Shown: positions 9,957 to 18,558, counted from the first letter of the stretch. The stretch: 64,000 nt of DNA from Crossiella sp. SN42 (GCF_023897065.1 NZ_JAMHIV010000016.1:124001-188000), one strand, 5' to 3'. Notes: a model not told the origin generated them from the sequence alone. Numbers and translations are program-made.

Positions 9957-10459
9957 CGCGAGCCCGGACCGGACCATCCGGCACGCGGCGGACGGCTCGG
10001 CTCCGAGCCGTCCAGCCCGCGGTCAATGACGCTGGCCCCGGTCGCTCAGTCCGCTCCGGCCGCTCAGTCCGCGCGGCGAGCGGGCCTGATTCCAGCCGTC
10101 CGGCCCTCGACCGGCAGTTGGCCTCGTCCATCCGGCCCCGATCAGCGGCCTCGGCCCGGGCGGTCCAGGTCGCGACCAGCGGTGAGGCCCAACCACTCAT
10201 TCCGCGCGACCAGTGGTCTCGGCCCAGTCGCCCAGCCTGCGACCAGCGACATTGGCCCCGACCGCTCCGCCCGCGCGGCCAACGGGCCCGGTCCCGTCCG
10301 CTTCGCCCGCGGCCAACGGGCTCACCCCAGCCGTCCAGCCCGCGACCGGCGGCTTTGTCCCCTCCATCCGGCTCGCGCCCCGGCGACCTCGGCCCCCTCC
10401 ATCCGGCCCCGCGACTAACGGGGCTGGTCCCGGCGGGCCGCGCGCGGTGCCATGAAACG
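9957..10459. repeat. intergenic degenerate GC-rich repeat tract
   Basis: About 500 bp between the DUF2342 and glycoside hydrolase genes is built from imperfect units rich in CAGCCCGCGACC, GGCCCCGACC, GGCCAACGGGC and CCTCCATCCGGC, spaced by roughly 25-40 bp. All frames give low-complexity Pro/Ala/Arg or Arg/Gly/Trp peptides with no family resemblance, so I read it as non-coding minisatellite-like DNA. The promoter of the following gene must lie in or near its right end. Confidence 0.5.
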
Positions 10460-11842
10460 GTGTCCGCTGACCTGCCCCGCCGCGCCTTCCTCCGCGGCGC
10501 GGCCGCCCTCCCGCTCGCCGGGACCACCGCGGCCGCCGCCACCCAGCCCGCCGCCGCCAACACCCCCGCCGACTCCGGCGCCGCGCACGCCGCCGAGCCC
10601 CTGGCCGGCGACGATGCCGCCCGCAAGCGCCGCCGGGTGCGCTTCGGCGTCAACTACGTGCCCTCCCGCAACTGGTGGTTCAGCTGGGCCGACTGGGATC
10701 GTGGCTCGATCGCCCGTGACCTGGCCCAGATCGCCGCGCTCGGCATGGACCACATCCGGATCATGTGCGTCTGGCCGGAGCTCCAGCCCAACCCGCACTA
10801 CGTCCGCGGCGAGCAGCTCGACCGGGTCGCCGAACTGCTCGACCTGGCCGACCGGTTCCGGCTGGACGTCGAGGTCACCGTGTTCAACGGCGCGGTCAGC
10901 GGGCTGCTGTTCGTGCCGCCCTGGCTGATCGACAACGGCAACGGCAAGGTCCGCGACTTCTTCACCGACCCGGACGCGCTGGCCGCCCAGCACCGCCTGC
11001 TCGAAGCCCTGGCCACCCGCATCGGCCGCCACCGCCGGTTCCTGGGCTTCGACCTGTCCAACGAGGTGCACTGGGCCGGCATCCCGCTCGGCCTGAAACC
11101 CACCCCGGCCCAGGGCGACGCCTGGCACAACACCCTGTTCGCCACCTGTGAGCGGGTGGCCCCCGGCAAGCTGCATGTGTCCGGAATTGACCACTACCCC
11201 TGGCTCACCGACGCCTATTTCAGCCGCGACGGACTGGCCACCAGCGGCACCGCCTCAGCCGTGCACACCTGGGCGGGCTGGACCAGGGTGATCCAGGACT
11301 TCGGCCCGCTGTCCACCCCGTCGGTGCACTACTCGGAATACTTCATCGAGGTGATCAAGGCTTTCCACCAGGACCTGCGCCGCCAGGTGTGGGTGGAGGA
11401 GACCGGTGTGTCGACCAAGTGGATGGCCGCCGAGCTGATCCCGGAGTGGACCGAGCGGTCGATCCGGGCGATGGCCTCCTGCGGTGAGCTGTTCGGCGTG
11501 AGCTGGTGGTGCTCCCACGACCTCAACCCGAAGCTGTCCGGTTTCAACCCGCTCGAATACGACCTCGGCCTGCTCACCAACACCGGTGACCGCAAACCCA
11601 TCGGCGACACCCTGGCCCGGCTGGTCCGCGAGTACGACCGCCACCCGCCGGCACCGCTGCCCCGGCCGGTCGCCCTGGTGCTGCCGGACAACCAGATCCC
11701 CGGCTTGGACTTCCTCAAGGCTTTCGCCCGGCTCATCGACCGGGGCATCCGCCCGGCCGTGGTCAAGCAGTCCAAGGCGAGCGATCCGGCCTACCTGGCG
11801 GCCCGCCGCATCGAGCGGCTGCTCCGGCCGGAGGAGGCGTGA
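10460..11842 (+). CDS. TAT-exported GH5-like glycoside hydrolase
   Basis: The GTG at 10460 gives MSADLPRRAFLRGAAALPLA, a twin-arginine (RRAFL) signal peptide, and excludes the repetitive upstream frame. The mature part is a (beta/alpha)8 clan GH-A type domain: GVNYVPSRNWW near its start, the acid/base Glu in DLSNEVHW, and the likely nucleophile Glu in VWVEETGVS. It probably cleaves a beta-linked polysaccharide or glycoside outside the cell; specificity cannot be told. The final ~60 residues look like an extra C-terminal subdomain. It stands alone, convergent with a metallopeptidase gene. Confidence 0.85.
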   Translation: MSADLPRRAFLRGAAALPLAGTTAAAATQPAAANTPADSGAAHAAEPLAGDDAARKRRRVRFGVNYVPSRNWWFSWADWDRGSIARDLAQIAALGMDHIRIMCVWPELQPNPHYVRGEQLDRVAELLDLADRFRLDVEVTVFNGAVSGLLFVPPWLIDNGNGKVRDFFTDPDALAAQHRLLEALATRIGRHRRFLGFDLSNEVHWAGIPLGLKPTPAQGDAWHNTLFATCERVAPGKLHVSGIDHYPWLTDAYFSRDGLATSGTASAVHTWAGWTRVIQDFGPLSTPSVHYSEYFIEVIKAFHQDLRRQVWVEETGVSTKWMAAELIPEWTERSIRAMASCGELFGVSWWCSHDLNPKLSGFNPLEYDLGLLTNTGDRKPIGDTLARLVREYDRHPPAPLPRPVALVLPDNQIPGLDFLKAFARLIDRGIRPAVVKQSKASDPAYLAARRIERLLRPEEA

Positions 11843-11851
11843 CGACCTAGC

Positions 11852-12400
11852 TCAGCCCCCGTCCCCGTCGACCTCGATCCCCAGGCCGGCCGCCGCGGCG
11901 AGTCCTTCCAGGAAACCCATCGCGCGGTCGGTCTTGGGATAGGCCCGCACCAGCTGCCAAAACTCGGCGCTGTGCCCGTGCACCAGCAGGTGCGCCAGCT
12001 CGTGCACCAGCACGTAGTCCAGCACCCAGGACGGCACGTCGCGCAGCCGCTCGCTGACCCGGATGGACCCGTCGCCCGGCGAGCACGAGGCCCACCGGGT
12101 GCGCATCGGCGGCACCCAGCGCACGCTGCCCGGCACCGCCTTGCCGTCCAGGTACTTCGCGGACAGCTCGGCACACCTGGCCAGCAAGACCTCGTCGGAG
12201 GAGCGGGCGGGGGAACGCCGCCGCGTCTCGTTGCGCTGGAGCTTGCGCAGCATCTCCTCGACCCAGTGCTCCTCTTCAGCCCGGCTCATCCGCGCCGGGA
12301 GCAGGACAACGATCTTGTCCCCCTCGCGGTACGCGGTGACCGTGCGTCGACGCCGCCAGCTGCGGCGTACCTCGACCTGCGCCTTCGCCACGGGGTTCAC
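11852..12400 (-). CDS. YgjP/WLM-type zinc metallopeptidase (M48-like fold)
   Basis: The 182-residue protein has the YgjP-like domain (formerly DUF45) with MRTRWASCSPGDGSIRVSERL followed by VLVHELAHLLVHGHSAEFW, which supplies the HExxH zinc site and a third His. The GTG at 12400 (MNPVAKAQVEVRRS) matches the start of homologues. The open frame upstream to 12502 has a different composition and is likely 5' untranslated. Cytosolic; substrate unknown. It ends 10 bp from the convergent hydrolase gene. Confidence 0.9.
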   Translation of the reverse strand: MNPVAKAQVEVRRSWRRRRTVTAYREGDKIVVLLPARMSRAEEEHWVEEMLRKLQRNETRRRSPARSSDEVLLARCAELSAKYLDGKAVPGSVRWVPPMRTRWASCSPGDGSIRVSERLRDVPSWVLDYVLVHELAHLLVHGHSAEFWQLVRAYPKTDRAMGFLEGLAAAAGLGIEVDGDGG

Positions 12401-12600
12401 CGTACGGCCAGCACCGACATTTTGGCGGCAGCCATCCACAGGCAAGGTCGGGTGAAGCGGGCACACCGTGGCTGTGTCGTTCCGGCGGTTCCCAGAAACC
12501 ACAGGTAGCGTGGCCGCGAGTCGCGAGCGAGGCGGGCGGGCCGAGCTCAGTCAACCCCGGTCGTGGGAGATCGGGGCCACAACAGCCAAGGGAGGTCGCC

Positions 12601-12756
12601 GTGGCCGAGAGCTACAACGGCTACTGCGTGAAGTGCCGGGAGAAGCGGGACTTCGAGGGCCAGGTCGAGGAAAGCAACAACCGTCGGATGGCCAAGGGCA
12701 CCTGTCCGGTGTGCGGAACCAAGATGACCCGAATTCTCGGCAAGGCGACTGTCTGA
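12601..12756 (+). CDS. DUF5679-type small zinc ribbon protein (51 aa)
   Basis: A GTG start with GGGAGG 7 nt upstream opens a 51-residue protein with two CxxC knuckles (CVKC and CPVC) 30 residues apart and a basic linker, the pattern of the actinobacterial DUF5679 family. It is followed by a strong terminator, so it is probably monocistronic. Its role is unknown; the fold suggests nucleic-acid or protein binding. Confidence 0.85.
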   Translation: MAESYNGYCVKCREKRDFEGQVEESNNRRMAKGTCPVCGTKMTRILGKATV

Positions 12757-12789
12757 CCGAACAGACCGTCGCCACAACACGCGACACCA

Positions 12790-12834
12790 CACGAACCGAG
12801 GGGCGGCTCACCACGAGCCGCCCCTCGGTTCGTG
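12790..12834 (+). terminator. strong hairpin terminator after the small zinc ribbon gene
   Basis: A perfect 20-bp stem with a 5-nt loop (ACCAC) begins 33 bp after the stop codon. No long T tract follows, as is common in high-GC actinobacteria. Confidence 0.8.
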
Positions 12835-12882
12835 CCCGCGTCTACCAGCCCAAACCCCACTCCAACACCCCCGCCGCCAATC

Positions 12883-12910
12883 TGTGGATAACCCATCCCC
12901 CTGTGGATAG
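12883..12910. promoter_or_regulatory. two DnaA-box-like sites upstream of the ThiF-like gene
   Basis: TGTGGATAA at 12883-12891 is the exact complement of the canonical DnaA box TTATCCACA. TGTGGATAG at 12902-12910 differs by one base. They are 19 bp apart in the same orientation, about 40 bp before the next start codon. Confidence 0.4.
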
Positions 12911-12950
12911 CTTTTTTCCACTTTCGCCCCCACCCTGCGACGGTGGCCGC

Positions 12951-14036
12951 ATGACCAGCACTCTCCTGCCCACCGCACCCCCACCTCCGGCCACCAGCGC
13001 CGATCCCCCGCAGACCCGCACCAGGCCGCGGATCCTGCCCTGCCTGCCGGTGCTGCGCCGCGAGGACGACGCGGTCCAGCTCGGCCTGGACCGCAGACAC
13101 GGCGTGCTGCTCGACCGCCTGTCGCCCGACCAGGTGAAAACCGTGCTGCGCCTGGACGGCGGGCACACCGTGGCCGATCTGCACGACCTGGCCCCGCCCG
13201 CCCAGGTCGACCAGGTGCTCGACCTGCTGGAGGAGGCCGGGCTGCTGGACGAGCCGGTCGGCCCTGGCGCGGGCGGGCGGCTGCGCAGCGACCGGGCCAC
13301 CTGGGCCTTACGCACCGGCTCGCCGCCGGAGACGTTGATCGCGCTGCGCGAGCACGCCGCGGTGCTCGTGGTCGGCGGCGGCAGGCTGGCCACCGGCATC
13401 GCCGGGCTGCTGGCCACCGCGGGCGTCGGGCACGTCCGGGTGGAGACCCGCGGCGCGGTGGACGCCGACGACCTGGGCTGCGGGTTCACCGAGGCCGACG
13501 TCGGGCAGCCGAGGGAGGCGGCCGCGCGGGCGCACCTGCGGCGCTGCTCGCCCTCGGTGCGCACCGAGGCGCTGCCCACCCGCCGCCGTCCCGACCTGGT
13601 GGTGCTCACCGACTGGCACGCACCGGACGCGGTCCGGCTGAACCAGTTGATGGTCGAGCGGGTGCCGCACCTGGCCGTGCGGGTCAGCGAGGGTGTGGGC
13701 TACGTCGGGCCGTTCGTGCGCGCGGCGCGGGGCGCCTGCCTGCAGTGCGTGGAACTGCACCGGGGCACGGTCGATCCGCACTGGCCGCGGATGTCGGCGC
13801 AGCTGCTGCGGCAGGTGCCACCGCCGGAGCTGAGCTGCGCGCAGGCCACCGCGGCGCTGGCGGCCACCCAGGTGTTGCTCGCGCTGTCCTGGCCGGAGAC
13901 CGGGCGGGTGCCGCCGCCGAGCTGGTCCGCGGTGCTGGAGATCGACCCGATCAACGCGTCCATGGGAAAGGAGGTGCTCAAGCCGCATCCGGATTGCCCC
14001 TGTGGCGCTGGCTCACCCCATGCTGATTACATGTAG
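12951..14036 (+). CDS. ThiF/E1-like cyclodehydratase-family protein (Rv3196-type)
   Basis: This 361-residue protein has a Rossmann-like segment (AAVLVVGGGRLATGIAGLLATAGVGHVRVETRG) and Cys-containing ARGACLQCVELHR and HPDCPCGAG motifs. These recall ThiF-family adenylyltransferases and the leader-peptide-binding partner domain of TOMM/azole biosynthesis. No precursor peptide, YcaO or dehydrogenase gene is nearby, so a TOMM role is not supported. Its position directly before the ABC1 kinase gene is conserved in actinobacteria (I recall M. tuberculosis Rv3196-Rv3197). Function unknown; possibly metal- or cofactor-linked. Confidence 0.75.
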   Translation: MTSTLLPTAPPPPATSADPPQTRTRPRILPCLPVLRREDDAVQLGLDRRHGVLLDRLSPDQVKTVLRLDGGHTVADLHDLAPPAQVDQVLDLLEEAGLLDEPVGPGAGGRLRSDRATWALRTGSPPETLIALREHAAVLVVGGGRLATGIAGLLATAGVGHVRVETRGAVDADDLGCGFTEADVGQPREAAARAHLRRCSPSVRTEALPTRRRPDLVVLTDWHAPDAVRLNQLMVERVPHLAVRVSEGVGYVGPFVRAARGACLQCVELHRGTVDPHWPRMSAQLLRQVPPPELSCAQATAALAATQVLLALSWPETGRVPPPSWSAVLEIDPINASMGKEVLKPHPDCPCGAGSPHADYM

Positions 14037-14115
14037 TCAGACAACTAGGTGGGCAGGGCCGCCGCGACGGCCGGGTCCGTCCTGACCGCTGTCGACCTCG
14101 GGGGAGAATCGCTCG

Positions 14116-15432
14116 GTGACCGAAATCCCGCGCCGTGCCGTCGCTCGCACGGCCAAGCTCGCCAGCCTGCCGCTCGGCGTGGCGGGACGTGTCGCCGCCG
14201 GCTGGGGCAAGCGCCTCGTCGGCCACAGCGCCGAGGAGATCAGCGCGGAGATGTCCGCCAAGACCGCCGAACAGCTGTTCGCGGTGCTGGGGCAGCTCAA
14301 GGGCGGGGCGATGAAGTTCGGCCAGGCGCTGAGCGTGTTCGAGGCGGCCATTCCCGAGGAGATGGCCGCGCCGTACCGCGAGGCGCTGACCAAGCTCCAG
14401 TCCGCCGCGCCCGCGCTGCCTGCCAAGACGGTGCACCGGGTGCTCGCCGAGCAGCTGGGCAGCGGCTGGGCCAAGCGGTTCAGCGAGTTCTCCGACGAGC
14501 CCGCGGCCGCGGCCAGCATCGGCCAGGTGCACCGCGCGGTGTGGCACGACGGGCGCGAGGTCGCGGTCAAGGTGCAGTACCCGGGCGCGGACGAGGCGTT
14601 GCTCGCCGACCTGCGCCAGCTGGAGCGCTTCAGCAGGCTGTTCCAGGCGGTGGTGCCCGGTATGGAGGTCAAGCCGCTGCTCACCGAGCTGCGGGAGCGG
14701 ATGGTCGAGGAACTGGACTACCGCAACGAGGCGGCCAACCAGCGCACCTTCGCCACCGCCTACGCCGGGGACGATCGGGTGTTCGTGCCCAGGGTGGTGG
14801 CCAGCGCGCCCAGGGTGATGGTCACCGAGTGGGTCACCGGCACCCCGCTGTCGGCGATCATCCGGGACGGCGACCGCGAGCAGCGGAACGCGGTCGGCGG
14901 CAGGCTGGCGGAGTTCCACTTCTCCGCACCGGCCCGCTCCGGTCTGCTGCACGCCGACCCGCATCCCGGCAACTTCCTGGTGCTGCCCGACGGCAGGCTG
15001 TGCGTGCTGGACTTCGGCGCCTGCGCCCAGCTCCCGGACGGCCTGCCGGAAACCCTGGGCGTGGTGACCCGGATGGCCCTGGAGGGCCGCTCCGACGACA
15101 TGCTGACCAGGCTGCGCGACGAGGGCTTCGTCCGCCCGGACGCCGAGCTCGACGCCGAGGACGTGCTCGCCTACCTGGGCCCGTTCGTCGAGCCGCTGCG
15201 CACCGAGCGGTTCCACTTCACCCGGTCCTGGCTGCAGGGCCAGGCCGAACGGATCAGCGATCTGCGCGGCCCGGACTTCCGCACCGGCCGGTCCCTGAAC
15301 CTGCCTCCGCAGTACCTGCTGATCCACCGGGTGACCTTCGGCTCCATTGGCATCCTGTGCCAGCTGGACGCGGAAACCTCCCTGCTGGACATCGTCACCC
15401 AGTGGCAGCCCGGCTTCGCCGACGAGAGCTGA
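14116..15432 (+). CDS. ABC1/UbiB-family atypical kinase (AarF domain)
   Basis: The 438-residue protein carries the hallmarks of UbiB/ADCK kinases: the KxGQ motif (GGAMKFGQALS), the Ala-rich nucleotide loop (AAAASIGQVHRA), the catalytic HADPHPGNFLV and the metal-binding DFG (VLDFGACAQL). Family members are atypical protein-like kinases or ATPases linked to isoprenoid quinone and lipid biology. The GTG start at 14116 lies about 80 bp after the ThiF-like gene. No transmembrane segments are obvious. Confidence 0.93.
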   Translation: MTEIPRRAVARTAKLASLPLGVAGRVAAGWGKRLVGHSAEEISAEMSAKTAEQLFAVLGQLKGGAMKFGQALSVFEAAIPEEMAAPYREALTKLQSAAPALPAKTVHRVLAEQLGSGWAKRFSEFSDEPAAAASIGQVHRAVWHDGREVAVKVQYPGADEALLADLRQLERFSRLFQAVVPGMEVKPLLTELRERMVEELDYRNEAANQRTFATAYAGDDRVFVPRVVASAPRVMVTEWVTGTPLSAIIRDGDREQRNAVGGRLAEFHFSAPARSGLLHADPHPGNFLVLPDGRLCVLDFGACAQLPDGLPETLGVVTRMALEGRSDDMLTRLRDEGFVRPDAELDAEDVLAYLGPFVEPLRTERFHFTRSWLQGQAERISDLRGPDFRTGRSLNLPPQYLLIHRVTFGSIGILCQLDAETSLLDIVTQWQPGFADES

Positions 15433-15753
15433 CCGGCCCCGCCACCAGCGGGACAGGCGGACGGCTCGCGGCGAAGGCAGCTCGCGGCCGCGAGGGCCGG
15501 GTGAGGAGAAGGGCCGGGCGGCGGCTCGGGGCGACGGCTTCCTGCGCCGGAAGCGGCGAAGGACCGGGCGGTTCCGCTCTACGGGAGCGGCTGGGCGTCG
15601 GGCGACTACGCGCAGCGGGAGCGGCTGAGCGCCGCGCGACTCTGTGCGGAGCGGTGCGGGGCTGGTGGTGCTGGCTGGAGCCGGTGGTGCGGGTCCGGGG
15701 CTGGTGGTGCTGGGTGGGCTGGCTGGCCGAGGAGGGCTGGGTCCGGGGCAGGA
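15433..15753. other. intergenic stretch with an 18-bp direct repeat
   Basis: This gap between convergent genes has no credible coding frame. It contains an 18-bp direct repeat (CGGGGCTGGTGGTGCTGG) at 15657-15674 and 15696-15713, 39 bp apart. No terminator with a clear T tract was seen. Confidence 0.5.
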
Positions 15754-15939
15754 TCACCAGTACTCGTCGGGCAGTTTGCCCTCGATGTCGCGCACGTGGG
15801 CGCGTGCGCAGTCGGGGCACAGCCAGCGGGTGCCGCGGGTGGTGTGTTCGGCGGACCAGGCGAGGCGGACGGCTGGGTTGGCGTCTTGGTCCTGCCGGTG
15901 GCCGCAGCGGATGCACATCGGTGTGTCGGGCTCACCCAT
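15754..15939 (-). CDS. small zinc-ribbon protein (61 aa)
   Basis: ATG start; CIRCGH and CPDCARAHVRDIEGKLPDEYW form a two-knuckle zinc ribbon with a conserved acidic C-terminal tail. It starts 18 bp after the LuxR regulator gene on the same strand and is probably co-transcribed. Similar small proteins are widespread in actinobacteria without assigned function. Confidence 0.75.
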   Translation of the reverse strand: MGEPDTPMCIRCGHRQDQDANPAVRLAWSAEHTTRGTRWLCPDCARAHVRDIEGKLPDEYW

Positions 15940-15957
15940 GTGCCTGACGGTAGCGCC

Positions 15958-16695
15958 TTAGCCGAGCAGCGCGGCGTCGTGGGCGATGAGGGCAGCCTGG
16001 ACCCGGTTGTCGCAGCGGAGCTTGGCCAGCATGCGGCTGACGTGGGCCTTGATCGAGCTCTCGCTCAGGCACATCACCCTGGCGATCTTGGCGTTGGCCA
16101 TGCCCTTGGCCACGTGCACCAGCACCTCGCGTTCCCGCTTGGTCAGGGCGCGGACCCGGTGCGAGGCGCGGTCCCTGCGGTCGGCCTCGGCGCCCGCGAC
16201 GTGGTCCACCAGGCTCCGGGTGGCCGCCGGGGACAGGATCGCGTCGCCGGCCGCGACCACCCGGACCGCGTTGACCAACTCCTCCGCGCGGCCGGTCTTG
16301 GGCAGGAAGCCGACCGCGCCCGCGCGCAGGGCCGGGAGCAGCAGGTCGCCGACGGCCGGGGCGGCGAGCATGACCACCCTGGTCACCGGTGAGTGGCGGC
16401 GGATCATCCGGAGCGCGGCCAGTGCGTCCGTGCCGGGCATCACCGCGTCGAGCAGCAACACCCTGGGCCGGTGGGTGCGCACCAGGTCGACCGCGCCGGG
16501 GCCGTCCTTGGCCTCGCCGACCACGACGATCTCGGTCGCGCGGTCCAGCACGCCGCGGACGCCGGTGCGGATCAGGAGCTCGTCATCGGCGATGCCTACG
16601 GTGATCAAACCGGTGCGTTCTGGCGTCGGGACACTGGATCGCTCCGATGTGTTGTCTCGTCGGTAGACCGGCGCTGTTCTTGTCATCAGCGTCAT
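15958..16695 (-). CDS. NarL/LuxR-type response regulator
   Basis: Residues ~30-150 form a receiver domain (GIADDELLIRTGV acidic pocket, phospho-acceptor Asp in VLLLDAVMPG, conserved Lys in GFLPKTG). Residues ~180-240 form a LuxR helix-turn-helix (LTKREREVLVHVAKGMANAKIARVM). No sensor kinase gene is adjacent, so it is an orphan here. About 30 residues before the receiver are poorly conserved, and the Met at residue 4 is an alternative start. It probably activates an unlinked regulon and leads a short operon with the zinc-ribbon gene. Confidence 0.92.
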   Translation of the reverse strand: MTLMTRTAPVYRRDNTSERSSVPTPERTGLITVGIADDELLIRTGVRGVLDRATEIVVVGEAKDGPGAVDLVRTHRPRVLLLDAVMPGTDALAALRMIRRHSPVTRVVMLAAPAVGDLLLPALRAGAVGFLPKTGRAEELVNAVRVVAAGDAILSPAATRSLVDHVAGAEADRRDRASHRVRALTKREREVLVHVAKGMANAKIARVMCLSESSIKAHVSRMLAKLRCDNRVQAALIAHDAALLG

Positions 16696-16947
16696 CTCTG
16701 CACCCCTACAGATTTCGTTGCCTGTGGGCAGGTGTCCGAACTCAAGAGATCGGATGGCTAAGTCTGACTCGAATCCTGACTGACTGGCTAGTCATCCAGT
16801 CGGCCGAGTCCGCTCAACGTGCCGGGGTGGCGACGAACAGTGACGACGGGGCCGCTTGCCGAACCGTTACCGAGGCCGCGACGGGGTTACCGGCGGGTCT
16901 TCTCGGTATGCGTCCGATCGGCGTCGTGCGGTACGGCGTTGGTTTGG

Positions 16948-17805
16948 TCAGCTGGGGGCGGATCCCAGGTGCACGGTGTCGCCTGCCAGCCAGTAGATGT
17001 CCTCGCGGTTGGCGACGTAGGCCTCGTCGGCCGGGTCGAGCAGCCGGAGCAGGGTGGTGCGGTCGGTTTCGGACAGGGCGTCGATGGTGACGTCCTTGAG
17101 CCAGTGCAGGCGGTGCACCACGGCGGCGCGCAGGGACTCCGGCAGCGGGGCCGGGTGGTCGGTGATGAAGCTGCGGGCGGTGACGCCGGTCAGGCCCGCC
17201 TTGGCCAGGACCAGGTTCCAGCCGTAGGGCAGCGGGACCGCGCCGTCGAGCTCCTGGCGGAGGCGGCAGAACCAGGCGTCGCGGGTGGCGGCCAGGCGTT
17301 CTTCCAGGCCAGGGGTGCCAAAACCCAGGTCCCAGGGCAGCACGCGGATGGGCAGGCCGCCCTCGACCAGGGCCAGGGTGCCGCCGGGGCGCAGCAGTGC
17401 GGCCAGGTCGTCGACGGCTCGCTGCTGGTCGGGCAGGTGGTGCACGACCCGGCTGGCCCAGACCAGGTCGGCGCGGGGCAGGGTGGCCAGCACCGCCGGG
17501 TCGGCCAGGTCGTCGGGGACCTTCTCGATCTTCACCACGGCCGGGTCGATATCGGACTGGGCGTGGGTGGCGGCCACGCGCAGCAGTTCTTCCTTGGCGT
17601 CGAAGAGCACCAGGGTGCCGCCGCCGCGGGCGGCCAGCGCGCGGGCCAGGTGCGCGGACATGCCGCCCGCGCCGCAGCCGATGTCGAGCACGACCTCGGT
17701 GGACCCGGTGACCAGGGACCCGGCCAGGGTGCGGTGGGTGTGCGCGGTCAGCTCGTCGTGCTGGCGGAGGCGGGCCAGCCACTCGCCACTGTCGTAGTCG
17801 GCCAT
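16948..17805 (-). CDS. class I SAM-dependent methyltransferase
   Basis: Motif I VLDIGCGAGGMSAHLA, motif II acidic residue in LVLFDAKEE, and a post-I region with LVWASRVVHHLP and LRPGGTLALVEGG define a UbiE/MenG-like Rossmann methyltransferase. The 285-residue form starts at ATG 17805 (MADYDSGEWL). The upstream in-frame codons cross into the hairpin region and are excluded. Substrate unknown. It lies downstream of whiB7 on the same strand but is separated from it by a hairpin. Confidence 0.9.
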   Translation of the reverse strand: MADYDSGEWLARLRQHDELTAHTHRTLAGSLVTGSTEVVLDIGCGAGGMSAHLARALAARGGGTLVLFDAKEELLRVAATHAQSDIDPAVVKIEKVPDDLADPAVLATLPRADLVWASRVVHHLPDQQRAVDDLAALLRPGGTLALVEGGLPIRVLPWDLGFGTPGLEERLAATRDAWFCRLRQELDGAVPLPYGWNLVLAKAGLTGVTARSFITDHPAPLPESLRAAVVHRLHWLKDVTIDALSETDRTTLLRLLDPADEAYVANREDIYWLAGDTVHLGSAPS

Positions 17806-17827
17806 ATGAAAACCATACCCATTAACG

Positions 17828-17866
17828 CCGACAGGCGTTGCTCCACGGGGAAGCAACGCCTGTCGG
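17828..17866 (-). terminator. hairpin between the whiB7 transcript and the methyltransferase gene
   Basis: A perfect 15-bp stem (CCGACAGGCGTTGCT and its complement) with a 9-nt loop lies 29 bp after the small gene downstream of whiB7 and 22 bp before the methyltransferase ATG. No T tract follows. It may terminate or attenuate read-through. Confidence 0.65.
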
Positions 17867-17895
17867 GGTTGTCGGAGTAGGGATCGGGGTGGGCT

Positions 17896-18120
17896 TCAGG
17901 ACGCGGAGAACCTCTCCGCGCGGCGAGCCGCCCACCTGGACAGCGCCCGCCACCGGCGTGCCGAGGCCAGCTCGCAGGCAAGCCTGCGTTCGGCCGACAC
18001 CCGTTGAGCCTCCTGTATTCGTACCTTCGACAGTTCTTCGTACAGATGCATCGTCTTGAATCCTCGGCTCGGTCGTTCGATGTTCATGATCAGGAAGGTG
18101 GCATCGCCGCTGGAGTTCAC
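17896..18120 (-). CDS. small basic protein translationally coupled to whiB7
   Basis: A GTG start overlaps the whiB7 stop codon (GTGA). The 74-residue product has MHLYEELSKVRIQEAQRVSAERR followed by an Arg/Ala-rich helical tail. Short Arg-rich helical proteins of this kind are common and unnamed in actinobacterial genomes. Internal Met codons (MNIERP or MHLYEE) are alternative starts. The coupling suggests co-expression with WhiB7 under antibiotic stress; function unknown. Confidence 0.6.
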   Translation of the reverse strand: MNSSGDATFLIMNIERPSRGFKTMHLYEELSKVRIQEAQRVSAERRLACELASARRWRALSRWAARRAERFSAS

Positions 18121-18500
18121 GCCGCCGCCTCCTCAGTGCCGGTCGCGACCTGGGTCGCGGAGGTCTCGACGCGGTCGGTCTTGCGCGGACGGCCGCGAGG
18201 CCGCTTCTTCGCGATGACCACACCGCGCTCGAAGATCTCGCCACCCCAGACGCCCCAGGGCTCGCGGCGGGTCAGCGCACCGGCCAGGCACTCGGCGAGC
18301 ACCGGACAACCAGCGCAGAGACCCTTCGCGGCCTCGAGGTCGGCGGGGGCGTCGGCGAACCACAGGTCTGGGTCGTTGACACGGCAGGGCAGGTTGAGAC
18401 CTGCGCCTGACGCGTCGTCCAACAGGTCAGTCACACCGGCGGAGGTGTCCCAGCCGGTAGGGGCCACGTCGCGAGTCGACGGAGCGGTGACGGTAAACAA
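18117..18500 (-). CDS. whiB7: WhiB7 iron-sulfur transcriptional activator of intrinsic resistance
   Basis: The 127-residue form has four cluster-binding Cys (C39, C62, C65, C71), the WhiB7 beta-turn EPWGVWGGE (80-88) and a C-terminal AT-hook RGRPRK (102-107), which distinguish WhiB7 from other Wbl proteins. WhiB7 binds sigma-A at promoters with an AT-rich element upstream of -35 and activates ribosome-protection, efflux and modifying-enzyme genes. I prefer the TTG at 18500 because AAGGAG lies 6 nt upstream. The frame is open upstream through the attenuator to an ATG at 18605, so an extended form is possible. Next to uvrD2, as in mycobacteria. Confidence 0.93.
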   Translation of the reverse strand: MFTVTAPSTRDVAPTGWDTSAGVTDLLDDASGAGLNLPCRVNDPDLWFADAPADLEAAKGLCAGCPVLAECLAGALTRREPWGVWGGEIFERGVVIAKKRPRGRPRKTDRVETSATQVATGTEEAAA

Positions 18501-18558
18501 GGTTTTCTCCTTCAGTACCAACGGGTTTGGTGCTGGATTTTCGGGTGGAACGACAAAA

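Noticed and set aside
10118..10459. Upstream extension of the glycoside hydrolase frame
   Set aside because: Repetitive Arg/Pro/Ser sequence. A twin-arginine signal peptide begins exactly at GTG 10460.
8773..10653. 626-codon minus-strand ORF over the DUF2342 gene and the repeat tract
   Set aside because: Composition is Arg/Ala/Ser-rich with no motif, antisense to a recognised gene.
12951..14036. TOMM/azole peptide biosynthetic cluster suggested by the ThiF-like protein
   Set aside because: No YcaO, dehydrogenase or precursor peptide gene is present, and the gene's neighbourhood is a conserved housekeeping one.
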